Shown: positions 41,894 through 51,069, numbered from the stretch's first letter. The stretch is 64,000 bases of DNA from Chryseobacterium aureum (GCF_003971235.1 NZ_CP034661.1:4402001-4466000); one strand, 5' to 3'. Made by a program: numbers and translations. Notes: generated from the letters alone by a model not told the origin.

Positions 41894-42171
41894 GGTCTGT
41901 TTTGTTTATATAAAAATAGGAAAAAATTTTTATATTTTTGTATAAAATTGATAAATATTTTCAAATTATTGTGTTTTTATTGATAGTAAAACGTTATTTT
42001 TATTGATTTTTCATTAAATAATTCTCTTTTTGTGGAGTTTTTTAGAGTTATTGGTGTTAAAATCTTTTATTCATCACTGTTTTTGAAGATCATTTTGAAA
42101 TGTGGTACTATTTAAATAACGTGGTAGGGATATGCTTGGAGGATAAATGATGGATGATGAAAGGTATTGCC
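41894..42171. other. AT-rich region upstream of the LuxR-type gene
   Basis: Non-coding. It holds the promoter region of the minus-strand regulator, with no exact TAnnTTTG box seen, and no other recognisable element. Confidence 0.3.
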
Positions 42172-42243
42172 GTTAAGTTCAGTAGGGCGGACATCAGCAC
42201 GGCCTGTAAATATAAAGATCCGCCGGCTTTAGCCTAAACTTAC
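42172..42243. repeat. Intergenic repeat (GGCGGA...TCCGCC hairpin)
   Basis: An imperfect inverted repeat: GTTAAGTTCAGTAGGGCGGA on the left, TCCGCCGGCTTTAGCC and then TAAACTTAC on the right. GC-rich against the surroundings. It has the look of a dispersed Chryseobacterium intergenic element. Only one copy was noticed in this window. Confidence 0.55.
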
Positions 42244-42264
42244 CCTGTTACAAAAAGTACAGAA

Positions 42265-42291
42265 AAAACCTCCAGTACAACTGAAGGTTTT
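42265..42291 (-). terminator. Terminator of rng
   Basis: An 11-bp stem, AAAACCTCCAG (42265-42275) against CTGAAGGTTTT (42281-42291), with one mismatch that becomes G-U in the minus RNA. It lies 7 bp past the RNase G stop. Confidence 0.75.
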
Positions 42292-42298
42292 AAATTTT

Positions 42299-43858
42299 TT
42301 AATTAGAGAATTCTATCAATTCTTCTTTTTTGGCATTGTAGATTTTGTATTCTAAGTATTTAAAAGAATCTCTTGGAACAATGGTTACCCACTTTTTGTA
42401 TTTGATAAACCATTTCATCTGGATACTTTTAATGCCTTTTGTAAGGTAGGCTTCCACAAATGGGTGTACATGCAGGTAGATTTTTCCTTTTTCTTTCTGC
42501 AGGATGTTTCTTAAAGTTTCACCCATTCTTTCCACGATAACAATAGGAGCTACAATCTCTCCGTCTTTGTTCGGGTTTTCTTCTTTGGTGTCGATCTGCT
42601 TTTCCGGACGGTTTCTTTGTCTGGTGATCTGGATCAGACCAAATTTGCTTGGAGGAAGTATTTTGTGGCGGGCTTTGTCGCGCTTCATTTCCTCTTTAAG
42701 ATGCTCATAAAGATCTCTTCTGTGATCAGAATTGGGCATGTCTATGAAATCGATAACAATGATCCCTCCCATATCGCGGAGGCGAAGCTGTCTTGCGATT
42801 TCGGTAGCAGCCATTTTGTTCACTTTCAGTGCATGCTCTTTATTGACAGCAGCTCCTGTGGTAATATTATTCCCGGAGTTAACGTCAACTACGTGAAGAG
42901 CTTCTGTGTGCTCAATAACAAGATAGGCTCCTTTGGAACTCGGAATGTTTACGTGCTTCCCGAAGCTCTGTTTAAGCTGTTTTTCAACATTGTAATATTC
43001 CAGAAGCGGAATATGGGAATCATAAAACTGGACAATATTTTTCTTTTCAGGGGCAATTACTTCCACGTAATTTGTCATTTCGTTCACCATTTGCTCATCA
43101 TCGCATATGATATTCACGAAATCCTGATTAAAATTGTCTCTCAAAATAGCTGAAGCTTTGTCTTCTTCGCTTAAAACTTTAGACGGAACTTTATTTCTCT
43201 GGATGTTTTTAAAAGTGCTTTCCCATTTCTGAACCAGCTGGTTCATGTCATTGTGAAGGTCTGCTACTTTTTTTCCTTCGGCTACGGTTCTTATAATGAC
43301 TCCGAAGCCTTCGGGCTTAATACTGTCTATTAAGGTTCTCAGCCTTTCTTTTTCCTCAGTACTTCTGATTTTTTTGGAAATAGAAACTTTATTGTCAAAA
43401 GGAATTAAAACCAGAAAACGTCCTGTGAGTGAAATCTGGGTAGAAATTCTTGGTCCTTTTGTAGAAATTGGTTCTTTGGTAATTTGTAACAGAACCAGAT
43501 CATCTTTGGCGATTACCTTGTCTACCGTTCCGTTTTTGTCTATTTCGGGTTGTATCTCGAAATTCTTTAAGCTCGAAGTGCTTTGTTTTTTGGAAATAGT
43601 GTCTTTTAAAAACTTTTTGTATGTAAGATACTGTGGTCCCAGATCCTGATAATGCAGAAATGCATCCTTGTCATATCCAATATTTACGAATGCTGCATTC
43701 AGATTGGGTGCCAGTTTTTTTACTTTTCCAATAAACAGATCTCCAACTATAAAATCGCTTTTGTCCTCTTGCTCATGAAGTTCACATAGTCTTCCGTCTT
43801 CCAGCAGTGCAATCTTTGTAAGATCATCTTCATGCGAAACTATTAGTTCTTTCTTCAT
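42299..43858 (-). CDS. rng: Ribonuclease E/G family protein
   Basis: A 519-residue endoribonuclease of the Rne/Rng family that cuts single-stranded RNA and matures 16S rRNA. An S1 domain lies at about residues 37-130 (GDLFIGKVKKLAPNLNAAFV). The catalytic core contains GFGVIIRTVAEGKKV, ALHVVDVNSGNNITTGAAVN (Mg-binding Asp) and IVIDFIDMPNSDHR. There is no long C-terminal scaffold, so it is RNase G-like rather than RNase E. Its 3' neighbour is a terminator. Downstream of the small basic protein and HU genes on the same strand. Confidence 0.9.
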   Translation of the reverse strand: MKKELIVSHEDDLTKIALLEDGRLCELHEQEDKSDFIVGDLFIGKVKKLAPNLNAAFVNIGYDKDAFLHYQDLGPQYLTYKKFLKDTISKKQSTSSLKNFEIQPEIDKNGTVDKVIAKDDLVLLQITKEPISTKGPRISTQISLTGRFLVLIPFDNKVSISKKIRSTEEKERLRTLIDSIKPEGFGVIIRTVAEGKKVADLHNDMNQLVQKWESTFKNIQRNKVPSKVLSEEDKASAILRDNFNQDFVNIICDDEQMVNEMTNYVEVIAPEKKNIVQFYDSHIPLLEYYNVEKQLKQSFGKHVNIPSSKGAYLVIEHTEALHVVDVNSGNNITTGAAVNKEHALKVNKMAATEIARQLRLRDMGGIIVIDFIDMPNSDHRRDLYEHLKEEMKRDKARHKILPPSKFGLIQITRQRNRPEKQIDTKEENPNKDGEIVAPIVIVERMGETLRNILQKEKGKIYLHVHPFVEAYLTKGIKSIQMKWFIKYKKWVTIVPRDSFKYLEYKIYNAKKEELIEFSN

Positions 43859-44094
43859 TTTTTATTAGATAAAATTGTTAAGATTATATAGGAAGTGGAT
43901 GTTTTTCTAGATTAATTCATCTATTAAATATAAGGATTTTGAATGAAAACCATTATATGTTTATTAAAATAATATTGGGAAACCCTCCGCTTTCCGAGGA
44001 ATCTTATAGTTGCAAACAAAAATATAGTCAGTGAACTTTAAAAAATTAAATCCACCAACTATATTATTATATTGTAAATCTCGAGAAAAAGAGA

Positions 44095-44184
44095 TTATTT
44101 TTTCTTATGTCTGTTTGCTCTTCTTCTTTTCTTTCTTTTGTGAGTCGCAACCTTGTGTCTTTTTCTTTTCTTTCCGCTTGGCAT
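44095..44184 (-). CDS. 29-residue basic protein, probable Bacteroidota-specific ribosomal protein
   Basis: A very small ORF starting MPSGKKRKRHKVATHKRKKR and ending RRANRHKKK, with 18 Lys/Arg out of 29 residues. It lies between HU and rng and is too short for ordinary gene callers. Extreme basicity and no hydrophobic core fit an rRNA-binding extension protein. I recall a short extra 50S protein of this kind (named bL38) from the Flavobacterium johnsoniae ribosome structure, but could not check identity. Start ATG at 44184, TAA at 44095-44097. Confidence 0.7.
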   Translation of the reverse strand: MPSGKKRKRHKVATHKRKKRRRANRHKKK

Positions 44185-44227
44185 AATTTTAATTTTTTAG
44201 TAACTAGTTAATATTCAGTTAATGTTC

Positions 44228-44518
44228 TTATTTTACTGCAACTTTAGTTTTTACTTTCTCTACAAAAGATTTTGAAGGTTTGAAAGCAGGAATGTTATGA
44301 GCAGGAATCTCAATTGCAGTGTTTTTAGAAATATTTCTTCCTGTTTTAGCAGCTCTTGTTTTAATGATAAAAGATCCAAAACCTCTCAGATAAACATTAT
44401 CTCCATTATACATAGAAGTTCTGATCTCCTGCATAAAAGCTTCTACAACTTTCTGTGTTTCATTCTTTTCTGTTCCCAACTTATTTGAGATGGTGTTTAC
44501 CAATTCTGCCTTTGTCAT
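44228..44518 (-). CDS. hup: HU-family DNA-binding protein
   Basis: A 96-residue nucleoid protein that bends DNA as a dimer. It has the HU pattern MTKAELVNTISNKLGTEKNE at the N-terminus, the RGFGSFIIKTRAAKTGRN arm with the conserved FGSF, and an arm-tip IPAHNIPAFKPSK. It has a textbook Bacteroidota promoter, consistent with high expression, and precedes the small basic protein by 43 bp, so they may be co-transcribed. Confidence 0.93.
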   Translation of the reverse strand: MTKAELVNTISNKLGTEKNETQKVVEAFMQEIRTSMYNGDNVYLRGFGSFIIKTRAAKTGRNISKNTAIEIPAHNIPAFKPSKSFVEKVKTKVAVK

Positions 44519-44549
44519 TTCCTTATTTTAATTTTAAATTTTAGGTGTG

Positions 44550-44582
44550 CAAATTTAGTTAAAAAAATTGAATACTAGCAAA
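44550..44582 (-). promoter_or_regulatory. Consensus Bacteroidota promoter of the HU gene
   Basis: On the minus strand, -33 TTTG (44579-44582), a 21-bp spacer and -7 TAAATTTG (44550-44557) lie upstream of the HU ATG at 44518. It matches the Bacteroidota housekeeping sigma consensus TTTG-N19-21-TAnnTTTG completely. Confidence 0.8.
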
Positions 44583-44835
44583 TTAGTGGTAAAATATTTT
44601 ATTCAAATCGTTGAGCTTTTAATATGTACGCTATATTAAAGCGCGTCTTTAATAATGTAACAATAAAATAATGTAAGGGTATAAAGATATAAAAAATTAA
44701 TGAACAAAACTTAATAAATGCCAGTGTAAAGAGGCTCTGGGAGGTTTTACTGCTTACCATGAAAAATTAGCAGTACTTGATTTTTCCTTCTTTTGCTGTT
44801 AAAAACCTGAAATAAAAAATAAGAAAATCAAAATT

Positions 44836-45507
44836 TTATAAACTGGAATTATAATATCCGTTTTCTACGCAGAAGCGGATAAGATGAAGCTTGGTCTTTA
44901 ATCCCAGCTTTTCTGTAAGCCGGTTGATGTAAGTATCAATAGTTCTGGTGCTCAGATTAAGTTTTTCTGCAATTTCTTTATTGCTGAAGCCCTCATAGCA
45001 GAATCTCATCAGCTGTATTTCAGATGGGGAAAGTTCTTCCTGTCCCTTTTTCTGACGGTCCATATATTCCTGCACTGCAAGGGGCTGCTGCTCCCATTCC
45101 TTCGAATAGGCCAGGTAATCAAAATCGTCAGAAGCAATGCTGCCTTTAATAATATCCTTGATAATCGTGCTCTTTTTCTGGCAGTAGTAGATATTGGGAA
45201 TTTTGGAAAGGATTTCTGCCATATCTTCCTGGTAAGTCCCGGAATAGGTGATGATAGGTGTTTCTGTATTGTTTTTTCTGATGTATTTAATGGCTTCAAT
45301 TCCGCTTAATACCGGCATAAAGAGTTCTATAATGAATACATCTTCCTGCCTTCTGTAGATCCTGTTAACAAGCTCGTGCCCATTGTTGCAGTCGTTAAGA
45401 AGCATATAAAAAGGATTTTCCATAAGTGTTTTGATCATTATTTTTTTAAAATAAAAATCGCTGTCAGCAATGGAGAAACGCACGGTATTAGATAATATTT
45501 TACTCAT
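44836..45507 (-). CDS. LuxR/NarL-type regulator with Glu at the phospho-acceptor site
   Basis: A 223-residue regulator with a receiver-like N-terminal domain and a LuxR helix-turn-helix (LSPSEIQLMRFCYEGFSNKE, then LSTRTIDTYINRLTEKLG). The usual phospho-acceptor Asp is Glu (E61 in DVFIIELFMPVLSG), with the codon GAA; the acidic pocket ADSD (14-17) is kept. Glu often mimics phospho-Asp, so the protein may be constitutively active or respond to another signal. It diverges from tssO with 179 bp between and is the obvious candidate regulator of the T6SS. No sensor kinase is adjacent. Confidence 0.85.
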   Translation of the reverse strand: MSKILSNTVRFSIADSDFYFKKIMIKTLMENPFYMLLNDCNNGHELVNRIYRRQEDVFIIELFMPVLSGIEAIKYIRKNNTETPIITYSGTYQEDMAEILSKIPNIYYCQKKSTIIKDIIKGSIASDDFDYLAYSKEWEQQPLAVQEYMDRQKKGQEELSPSEIQLMRFCYEGFSNKEIAEKLNLSTRTIDTYINRLTEKLGLKTKLHLIRFCVENGYYNSSL

Positions 45508-45686
45508 TCTTAATATCGATTTGGCGAATGATATTTGAAATTCAGAGGTCTAATTTATGAAAAACTTATCAAAGAGGAAATTAATATTAATTTAATCAGG
45601 GTTTTCCCGAAACAGGCCTGGGGAAATTACGTATTGTGCATAAAATTTTTTTTTTATATTTTCACAGGCCAAACAAATCGCAAATT
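45508..45686. other. Divergent control region of the T6SS genes
   Basis: 179 bases between the LuxR-type gene and tssO. It contains a T10 tract followed by TATATTTTC (a weak -7-like element, about 45653-45663). The GTCGTA-type palindromes of the tssD promoters are not present here. Confidence 0.35.
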
Positions 45687-46223
45687 ATGTCTTCTAACAG
45701 GGAAAAAAAATTAAACAAATCTGACGTCAGAATAGGCATTTGGAAGTTTATCCTGTCTTTTGTTGTTTTATCGGTTGTATCTTTTTCGTGCTTATTTCTC
45801 TTCTTTAAGAGTTATGATATACAGCGGGAAGGGATCAGCCGGGAAGCCGAAGCCTATAAAGAACTTATGCTTCGAAGTGACGTACTGAGAGACCACATTG
45901 ATGATATCTATGACAAAATGAACCAGCTTAGCATTAATAAGGTGGAGAATGATGTGTTCCTCAGAACCAGCATTATGGATAACGTAAGAGATGCTAAAAA
46001 TATTATGGGAAAAGACAGTGCCCAGAGTTTTAAGCATTATGCTGTACTGATGAAGCAGATCGTACCGATGATGACCTTGAAGGCCAAAATCATCGAGGTT
46101 GAATACCAGAAAAAAACCGTACTAAGAGATCTGGATGAATGTATGGGCAAAATAAAAGTGACCAACAACGAACTGAGAAAAGACCCTACGAGAAATTTCA
46201 CGGGAAGTAAAAGAAGAAGATAA
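45687..46223 (+). CDS. tssO: TssO-like T6SSiii membrane protein
   Basis: A 178-residue inner-membrane protein. I start it at 45687 (MSSNREKKLNKSDVRIGIWK), as the longer frame has no family-like lead. One membrane helix (about residues 22-45) follows a short basic cytoplasmic N-terminus. The rest is a helical, coiled-coil-like periplasmic region (RDHIDDIYDKMNQLSINK). TssO-TssR are extra subunits of the Bacteroidota subtype iii T6SS, thought to replace the TssJLM membrane complex. Assigned from size, layout and operon; the split between TssO and TssP names is uncertain. Confidence 0.7.
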   Translation: MSSNREKKLNKSDVRIGIWKFILSFVVLSVVSFSCLFLFFKSYDIQREGISREAEAYKELMLRSDVLRDHIDDIYDKMNQLSINKVENDVFLRTSIMDNVRDAKNIMGKDSAQSFKHYAVLMKQIVPMMTLKAKIIEVEYQKKTVLRDLDECMGKIKVTNNELRKDPTRNFTGSKRRR

Positions 46224-46235
46224 AAAAGAAAAGAA

Positions 46236-46760
46236 ATGCAAGGACAAATCACATTATCGAAGAAAGAAAGGCATTATCAGTTTTTTTATTTAATACTGAT
46301 GCTTGTAACGGCTATGTTATTTTTGGGAGTAATCTTTTTGAAAGGATTTGTATCTCCCTTTTCTGATGAAGATGTAAGAGGAATCCAGAATCTGGAACAG
46401 AAAGCTGAATTTGAACAGCACCAAAAAGTGGTTCTTCCTATCATGGACAGCACTTATGCCATGATTACCAAGCTGACCAATGATGGTCCGCAGCCATTTG
46501 TAGAAAACAATATTCAGTTGGGAGTAAATGATCTTAACAATTATTTCAACGGTACAGATGTAGTTGATATCCGGAAAGATGCCTACCCCCAAATTGCCAA
46601 ATTCTATAAAATGTACTTCGATGACAAAAAAGTCATCTCAACAACTTCTGAAGATATTAAAATTTTCCAGAAACAGGTGGATGAATGCAGAATCGGATTT
46701 AAAGATAAACAGAATAAACTTTATCAGCGCGAGCAGGATCTGAAAGCAAGAATGCAGTAA
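46236..46760 (+). CDS. TssO/TssP-like T6SSiii membrane protein
   Basis: A 174-residue protein with the same plan as the preceding one: a short basic N-terminus (MQGQITLSKKERHYQFF), one membrane helix (about 18-40), and a helical periplasmic region ending in a charged coiled coil (KQNKLYQREQDLKARMQ). It begins 12 bp after the upstream gene. The pair looks like two paralogous subunits of one envelope complex. I cannot be sure whether it is TssP or a second TssO. Confidence 0.65.
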   Translation: MQGQITLSKKERHYQFFYLILMLVTAMLFLGVIFLKGFVSPFSDEDVRGIQNLEQKAEFEQHQKVVLPIMDSTYAMITKLTNDGPQPFVENNIQLGVNDLNNYFNGTDVVDIRKDAYPQIAKFYKMYFDDKKVISTTSEDIKIFQKQVDECRIGFKDKQNKLYQREQDLKARMQ

Positions 46761-46809
46761 GCAAAGAAATACTAGGAACTTTACATAAAACACATCACAA
46801 TTACTAACT

Positions 46810-47721
46810 ATGAATTATTTTCAAAAGAACAAGAAGAACATTATTATCGGTGTAGTGGCAACGCTGCTTATTGCGGCACTCGTTGCACTATGGCTGCAGA
46901 AAAAGGTAATCCATTCTGCGGATGATATTGTTGGGGTGGTTTATCCGTCTTCACTGGCGGTAGGAGACACGCTTTTATTCGAAGATAAAACCCAATTCGC
47001 CAAAACCAAAAGATGGAATTTCGGAGACGGTACTACTTCAGATAAAAACAGCGGGATTCACTTCTATAATAAACCGGGTTACTACCAGGTAAGTTTAATC
47101 GTAGACAACAAGTACACGAAATCCTTCCCTGTAATGGTAAGCGCAAGAAGCGTTCAGAAAGCAAAAGATACAGCAAAAAGTACTACTACTATTGAGGCCG
47201 TCTCTCAGGCGATGCAAAATGAAAATGTGTCTTTCCGGGCCGTTTCTGAAGCCAAACAGTTTGCATGGAAATTCGGGGAATCCGGAAATACAGATTCAAA
47301 AGATAAATTTACATTCTATTCTTATAAAAAACCGGGAGACTATATCGTAACGCTGTACACCGAAGAAAGCCAGGATCCTATCTACCATCGTATTAAAATT
47401 CTTCCTGCTTATGATGCTTTGGCAGAAGAGGAGGTATCGGTAGAAGATGCTTATGCAAGAGTAGACAGTGACTTCAAGTATCACCTGCAGCAGATCGCCA
47501 ACGGCAACAGCTTCAATATGCATTACAATTATCTGCTGAAAACTTATTTGTGTAACAATGAAAATACCGTAGTAAAGGTGAATGACAGTAAAGTGAATAA
47601 CTTCTACATGTACTGTGCCGGTCTTCAGTTTGACAAAAATACGGTGATTCAGACGGTGAAAGTAAACCTGGATGACAGACAGGAGTGCGTAACGAAAGTA
47701 GAAATCAATCAAAGCAAATAA
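46810..47721 (+). CDS. PKD-domain T6SSiii membrane protein
   Basis: A 303-residue protein with one N-terminal membrane helix (about residues 11-30) and two periplasmic PKD-like beta-sandwich domains: KRWNFGDGTTSDKNS with HFYNKPGYYQVSLIV (about 50-115), and a second with FAWKFGESGNTDSKD and FYSYKKPGDYIVTLY (about 130-200). A C-terminal alpha/beta domain follows. It lies between the small membrane proteins and tssR and is probably TssP or TssQ of the Bacteroidota T6SS. PKD folds suggest binding to peptidoglycan or to partner subunits. Confidence 0.75.
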   Translation: MNYFQKNKKNIIIGVVATLLIAALVALWLQKKVIHSADDIVGVVYPSSLAVGDTLLFEDKTQFAKTKRWNFGDGTTSDKNSGIHFYNKPGYYQVSLIVDNKYTKSFPVMVSARSVQKAKDTAKSTTTIEAVSQAMQNENVSFRAVSEAKQFAWKFGESGNTDSKDKFTFYSYKKPGDYIVTLYTEESQDPIYHRIKILPAYDALAEEEVSVEDAYARVDSDFKYHLQQIANGNSFNMHYNYLLKTYLCNNENTVVKVNDSKVNNFYMYCAGLQFDKNTVIQTVKVNLDDRQECVTKVEINQSK

Positions 47722-47766
47722 TATCATCCGGTTTACGGATGCGCCAATCATTAAAGATAAAATAGG

Positions 47767-50172
47767 ATGAAAAATAAATTTCCTCTAGCAGCATATTATA
47801 TAGGGTTATCAGTAATACTGACGAGTTGCCAGGTAAAACTGCCGTCAAAGAAAACCCCGGAGCCATCACAATACGGACAGGTGGATGCTTCCCCTGTCGT
47901 TAACGGTTATCCAAAAAAGTCAGTGCCATGGATCGTTATTTCAGACAGATCCAGAAACACCGCTTATCTGGACAAAGATGATGAGAAATCTTACAAAGAA
48001 GTGAAATTTCTTGAGCCTTTAATGGTTTTAAAGCATAGAGACGGAATGGTAAAAGTAGCAGAATACGTACCTGATGCTCTAATGAAAAAAGTATCATCAA
48101 AATCTATCAAAACATACGGATGGATTCCGGAATCTGACCTTCTTCTTTGGAATAATGCCCTGAGAAGCGAAAAGACAGGATACCCTGTAAGAGTAGCCGT
48201 AGTACCCAATAACAGCGAGGTCATCAGAAGTGCTGAAAGGTATTATAAAAACGATTCTATCATGGTGTTCAATTCTCCGAGTCTGATAGAAGCAGCCAAT
48301 GTAAAAATACCAAACGGACAGATCGTTTATGTCTACAAGCAGGCAGAAAACAACAAAAGATTTTTAGTAGGAAAAAAGCCTTCTATTGATATAGACAGCA
48401 TTGGAAAAGGACTGTACGGATGGGTAAGTTCTAACGTGATTTCCAGCTGGGGAGAACGTTCTGCGATCAAGCTGAAAAATACAACAGGCATCACCGATAC
48501 TACCTTAGGAATTCATGAAGGCCATCCCGGAGGCTCTGCTTCTGATGCAGAAAATAAAACAGCCATTCTTCTTACTGAAGTTAACAAAAGAACACCGCTG
48601 GAAAACATTTTCCCCGTAAACCTTCCATTGGAAGAAGCCCCTACTCTGGATACCAAAACAAAATATTTCACCAATATTTTAGATTACAGCAAAAACTTTG
48701 TATCTAACGTTTTAGGGGAACCTATTTATTTTGACCGTTACAGAGAAATTACAGAAAAAGATAAAAATATCAATATTGTCTTTGCACTGGACGTAAGTGC
48801 GGCCAATGCACCTTATGCACCTATCGTAAAATCATTATTACAGGATCTTCAGCTTAGATTTGAAAAGCCATCTTATTTCAACAATGTTAAATATGGAGTG
48901 GTTCTATACAAAAACAATCCTTGTGGAAATAATGTTTCGGTATCCAACTTAAGTTCAGATTACAGCAAGATCACAACATTTATTGATCAGAAAACGAATG
49001 AAATGAACTGTGCCAGCAACAGCGGCTACCAGCCGGTAGGAGAGGCGCTTACTGCCGCAGGAAACCTTCTTTCAAATGTTTCGGATGAAACCAATATTGT
49101 GGTAACGGTAGGAACTTCTGCTAACCAGAGCGGGAATATGTACAGTGTAATCAGCTCACTCACACAGGCCCAGGCAAGACTGATCATGTTCCAGACCAGT
49201 GCAAGATCATCCGATAACTACAATGATTTCGTATTAATGGCTGAAAATATTGTTACCAATACGGCCAAAAATATTGCAGAACTTAAAAAACAAAAAATCA
49301 TCAACCAAAATGATGTTCTTACCAAGAATAACTTCAGTCTGGTAGAAGGTGATGAAGGATTTTTCTCATTGGCTTATCCTAAGCAGAGTATGTCTCAGGG
49401 CTTTGTTATTTTCCCTAAGAAAGGTGATATAACCACGCCGGGATTCCTTAAAAAATCTGTGGACAGCCTTATTGCTCAGGTTACTTTAGACAATCAGACA
49501 GTAGATAAATCTCTGAATGAATATTTCCACTCTTCAGTAGGAGCAGGAAGAACGGATGTCGATTTAAAATATAAATATCTGTACCCAGGCCTTACCAACC
49601 CTGTTTCTGCAGGAATTGCCGCACAGCTGATCAACTACGGAAGTCCGTTCCTGGTGAAAGGATATATTCCAAAAGATCTGAAAGACTTTACACCGGCTAT
49701 TGAAAAAGGAATTCTTATTTCTGAATCCGAATATGACAATCTGAAAGCATTCTATACCGAAGTATACAGAAATACTCAGGCAGACCGTGCAGACTTCAAT
49801 CAGGCAAGAGCGATAAAAGAATATGTGAAGCTTCTGAAAAAATATAATCCAACGATAAAATTCTTAGATAAAGGAGCATTGTATGAACTGCCAATGTCTT
49901 ACGCTATCGGCATGAGTACAGGATTTGATCTTTCTGAAGAGGAACTAATGGCTAAATACAAACTGAAAGGTTGGAAAAAATCCAAAATCGTTCCTAATGA
50001 GACGGTGAAGAATTATTTCTACCATTATAAAAACTTAGCAGACAGATTGCTTGCCAACAGAAACAATCCTGCTGTAAAGATTCAGCAGAACGGGCAGACT
50101 TTCTACTGGCTGAACGAGTACTTTACACCCTCAAGAATTCCAACAGAACAGCCGGAATATACCAAGCATTAA
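47767..50172 (+). CDS. tssR: TssR-like T6SSiii lipoprotein
   Basis: An 801-residue outer-membrane lipoprotein (lipobox LTSC, Cys21). An SH3-like N-terminal region (about 45-235, with VKVAEYVPDALMKK and YGWIPESDLLLW) is followed by a von Willebrand A-like domain (about 330-520: INIVFALDVSAANAPYAPIV, then YQPVGEALTAAGNLLS). The long C-terminal region has no clear match. This architecture and the place after the PKD protein fit TssR, a Bacteroidota-specific core component. A terminator follows, ending the first T6SS operon. Confidence 0.8.
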   Translation: MKNKFPLAAYYIGLSVILTSCQVKLPSKKTPEPSQYGQVDASPVVNGYPKKSVPWIVISDRSRNTAYLDKDDEKSYKEVKFLEPLMVLKHRDGMVKVAEYVPDALMKKVSSKSIKTYGWIPESDLLLWNNALRSEKTGYPVRVAVVPNNSEVIRSAERYYKNDSIMVFNSPSLIEAANVKIPNGQIVYVYKQAENNKRFLVGKKPSIDIDSIGKGLYGWVSSNVISSWGERSAIKLKNTTGITDTTLGIHEGHPGGSASDAENKTAILLTEVNKRTPLENIFPVNLPLEEAPTLDTKTKYFTNILDYSKNFVSNVLGEPIYFDRYREITEKDKNINIVFALDVSAANAPYAPIVKSLLQDLQLRFEKPSYFNNVKYGVVLYKNNPCGNNVSVSNLSSDYSKITTFIDQKTNEMNCASNSGYQPVGEALTAAGNLLSNVSDETNIVVTVGTSANQSGNMYSVISSLTQAQARLIMFQTSARSSDNYNDFVLMAENIVTNTAKNIAELKKQKIINQNDVLTKNNFSLVEGDEGFFSLAYPKQSMSQGFVIFPKKGDITTPGFLKKSVDSLIAQVTLDNQTVDKSLNEYFHSSVGAGRTDVDLKYKYLYPGLTNPVSAGIAAQLINYGSPFLVKGYIPKDLKDFTPAIEKGILISESEYDNLKAFYTEVYRNTQADRADFNQARAIKEYVKLLKKYNPTIKFLDKGALYELPMSYAIGMSTGFDLSEEELMAKYKLKGWKKSKIVPNETVKNYFYHYKNLADRLLANRNNPAVKIQQNGQTFYWLNEYFTPSRIPTEQPEYTKH

Positions 50173-50194
50173 GTAAACCATTTTTTTAATAGAT

Positions 50195-50224
50195 AAAGCA
50201 GAAGTAACTCCTTCTGCTTTTTTT
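50195..50224 (+). terminator. Terminator after tssR
   Basis: A 10-bp stem, AAAGCAGAAG (50195-50204) against CTTCTGCTTT (50211-50220), with a T7 run ending at 50224. Confidence 0.85.
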
Positions 50225-50349
50225 ATTCCAAAGTCCTGCACCAGCTTATTATTTCCCACTGTAGTGCAAAAATATTTTTTATCAAAAAAAAGAGATTTAA
50301 TGTAAAATGCTTTATTGATGAATATTCTGGAATGGCAGATAAATCTATG

Positions 50350-50443
50350 GTCGTAGATTTACGACATAAAGTCGTAGAACTACTACAATTTCTCAGATTT
50401 ATATTCAAAAGTTTTTTTTAGCGGAAAAGAGCCTCTATATTTG
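50350..50443 (+). promoter_or_regulatory. tssD-1 promoter with twin palindromes
   Basis: Two inverted repeats, GTCGTA-GATT-TACGAC (50350-50365) and GTCGTA-GAAC-TACTAC (50371-50386), start 21 bp apart. A T-tract (50412-50419) occupies the -33 region, and the -7 box TATATTTG (50436-50443) starts 50 bp after the second palindrome. The same layout precedes the other two tssD genes, so it is a shared activator site rather than chance. Confidence 0.8.
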
Positions 50444-50494
50444 TTTAACAATCACCGAATCACAAAATAGTACTAACGATTAAATTTACTAATC

Positions 50495-50902
50495 ATGGCA
50501 GAAAGAAATTCAAGAGGAATCTTAAAATTCAACAATGGTGAAGGACAAAAGCTGTTAAAAATGAATTACAGCGTCTCCAGATCTACAGACGTTTCAGGAC
50601 GTGTAGCATCAGATCCTTCTAACGCACTCATCAAGGTTACAGTAGAAGCTACTGAAAAATCTGATATCCTGGAAAGCTTGCTAAATGGTAAGTATAAGCC
50701 GACTGTGGGAGAAATCACATTCAACAAATCTCATGAAGAGGGTACACTGATCACTCTGAAATGGGAAAACGGATATGTAATTCAGCATCAGGTAGACTTC
50801 GATGCCATAGACAGCAACAGTATGCTGATCAGCTTCGTAGTAAGTGCTGAAACCATTGACTATGGTACTTCACAGTATCTTGGGCTATGGCCATCCAGCT
50901 AA
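50495..50902 (+). CDS. tssD: Hcp/TssD tube protein, copy 1
   Basis: A 135-residue Bacteroidota-type Hcp (TssD), the ring subunit that stacks into the expelled T6SS tube. It starts MAERNSRGILKFNNGEGQKL and is nearly identical to the copies at 59565 and 60366 over the first 105 residues. It ends in SQYLGLWPSS, lacking the AGK tail of the others. The gene has its own promoter and terminator, so high, separate expression is likely. It precedes vgrG by 167 bp, which suggests it may be the Hcp matched to this VgrG. Confidence 0.9.
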   Translation: MAERNSRGILKFNNGEGQKLLKMNYSVSRSTDVSGRVASDPSNALIKVTVEATEKSDILESLLNGKYKPTVGEITFNKSHEEGTLITLKWENGYVIQHQVDFDAIDSNSMLISFVVSAETIDYGTSQYLGLWPSS

Positions 50903-50931
50903 AATCTATACACATTATCAACATTCATAAG

Positions 50932-50966
50932 AAAAGACTGTCCCTATTGTAAGGCGGTCTTTTTTT
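50932..50966 (+). terminator. Terminator after tssD-1
   Basis: AGACTG (50935-50940) pairs with CGGTCT (50955-50960) with one U-G wobble, followed by T6-7. It separates tssD-1 from vgrG. Confidence 0.65.
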
Positions 50967-51069
50967 GCCTGGATGAAAAAACTGAACCATGAAATTTTAG
51001 TCTATAAGCTGTTTATATAATGCCTGTTATATAAAATAGTCTTATCTTTCAATACCAAACACAAAGCAT

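Noticed and set aside
44077..44096. An AATCTC/GAGATT stem as a terminator for the small basic gene
   Set aside because: The stem has only 6 bp, overlaps the stop codon, and has no U-run on the minus strand.
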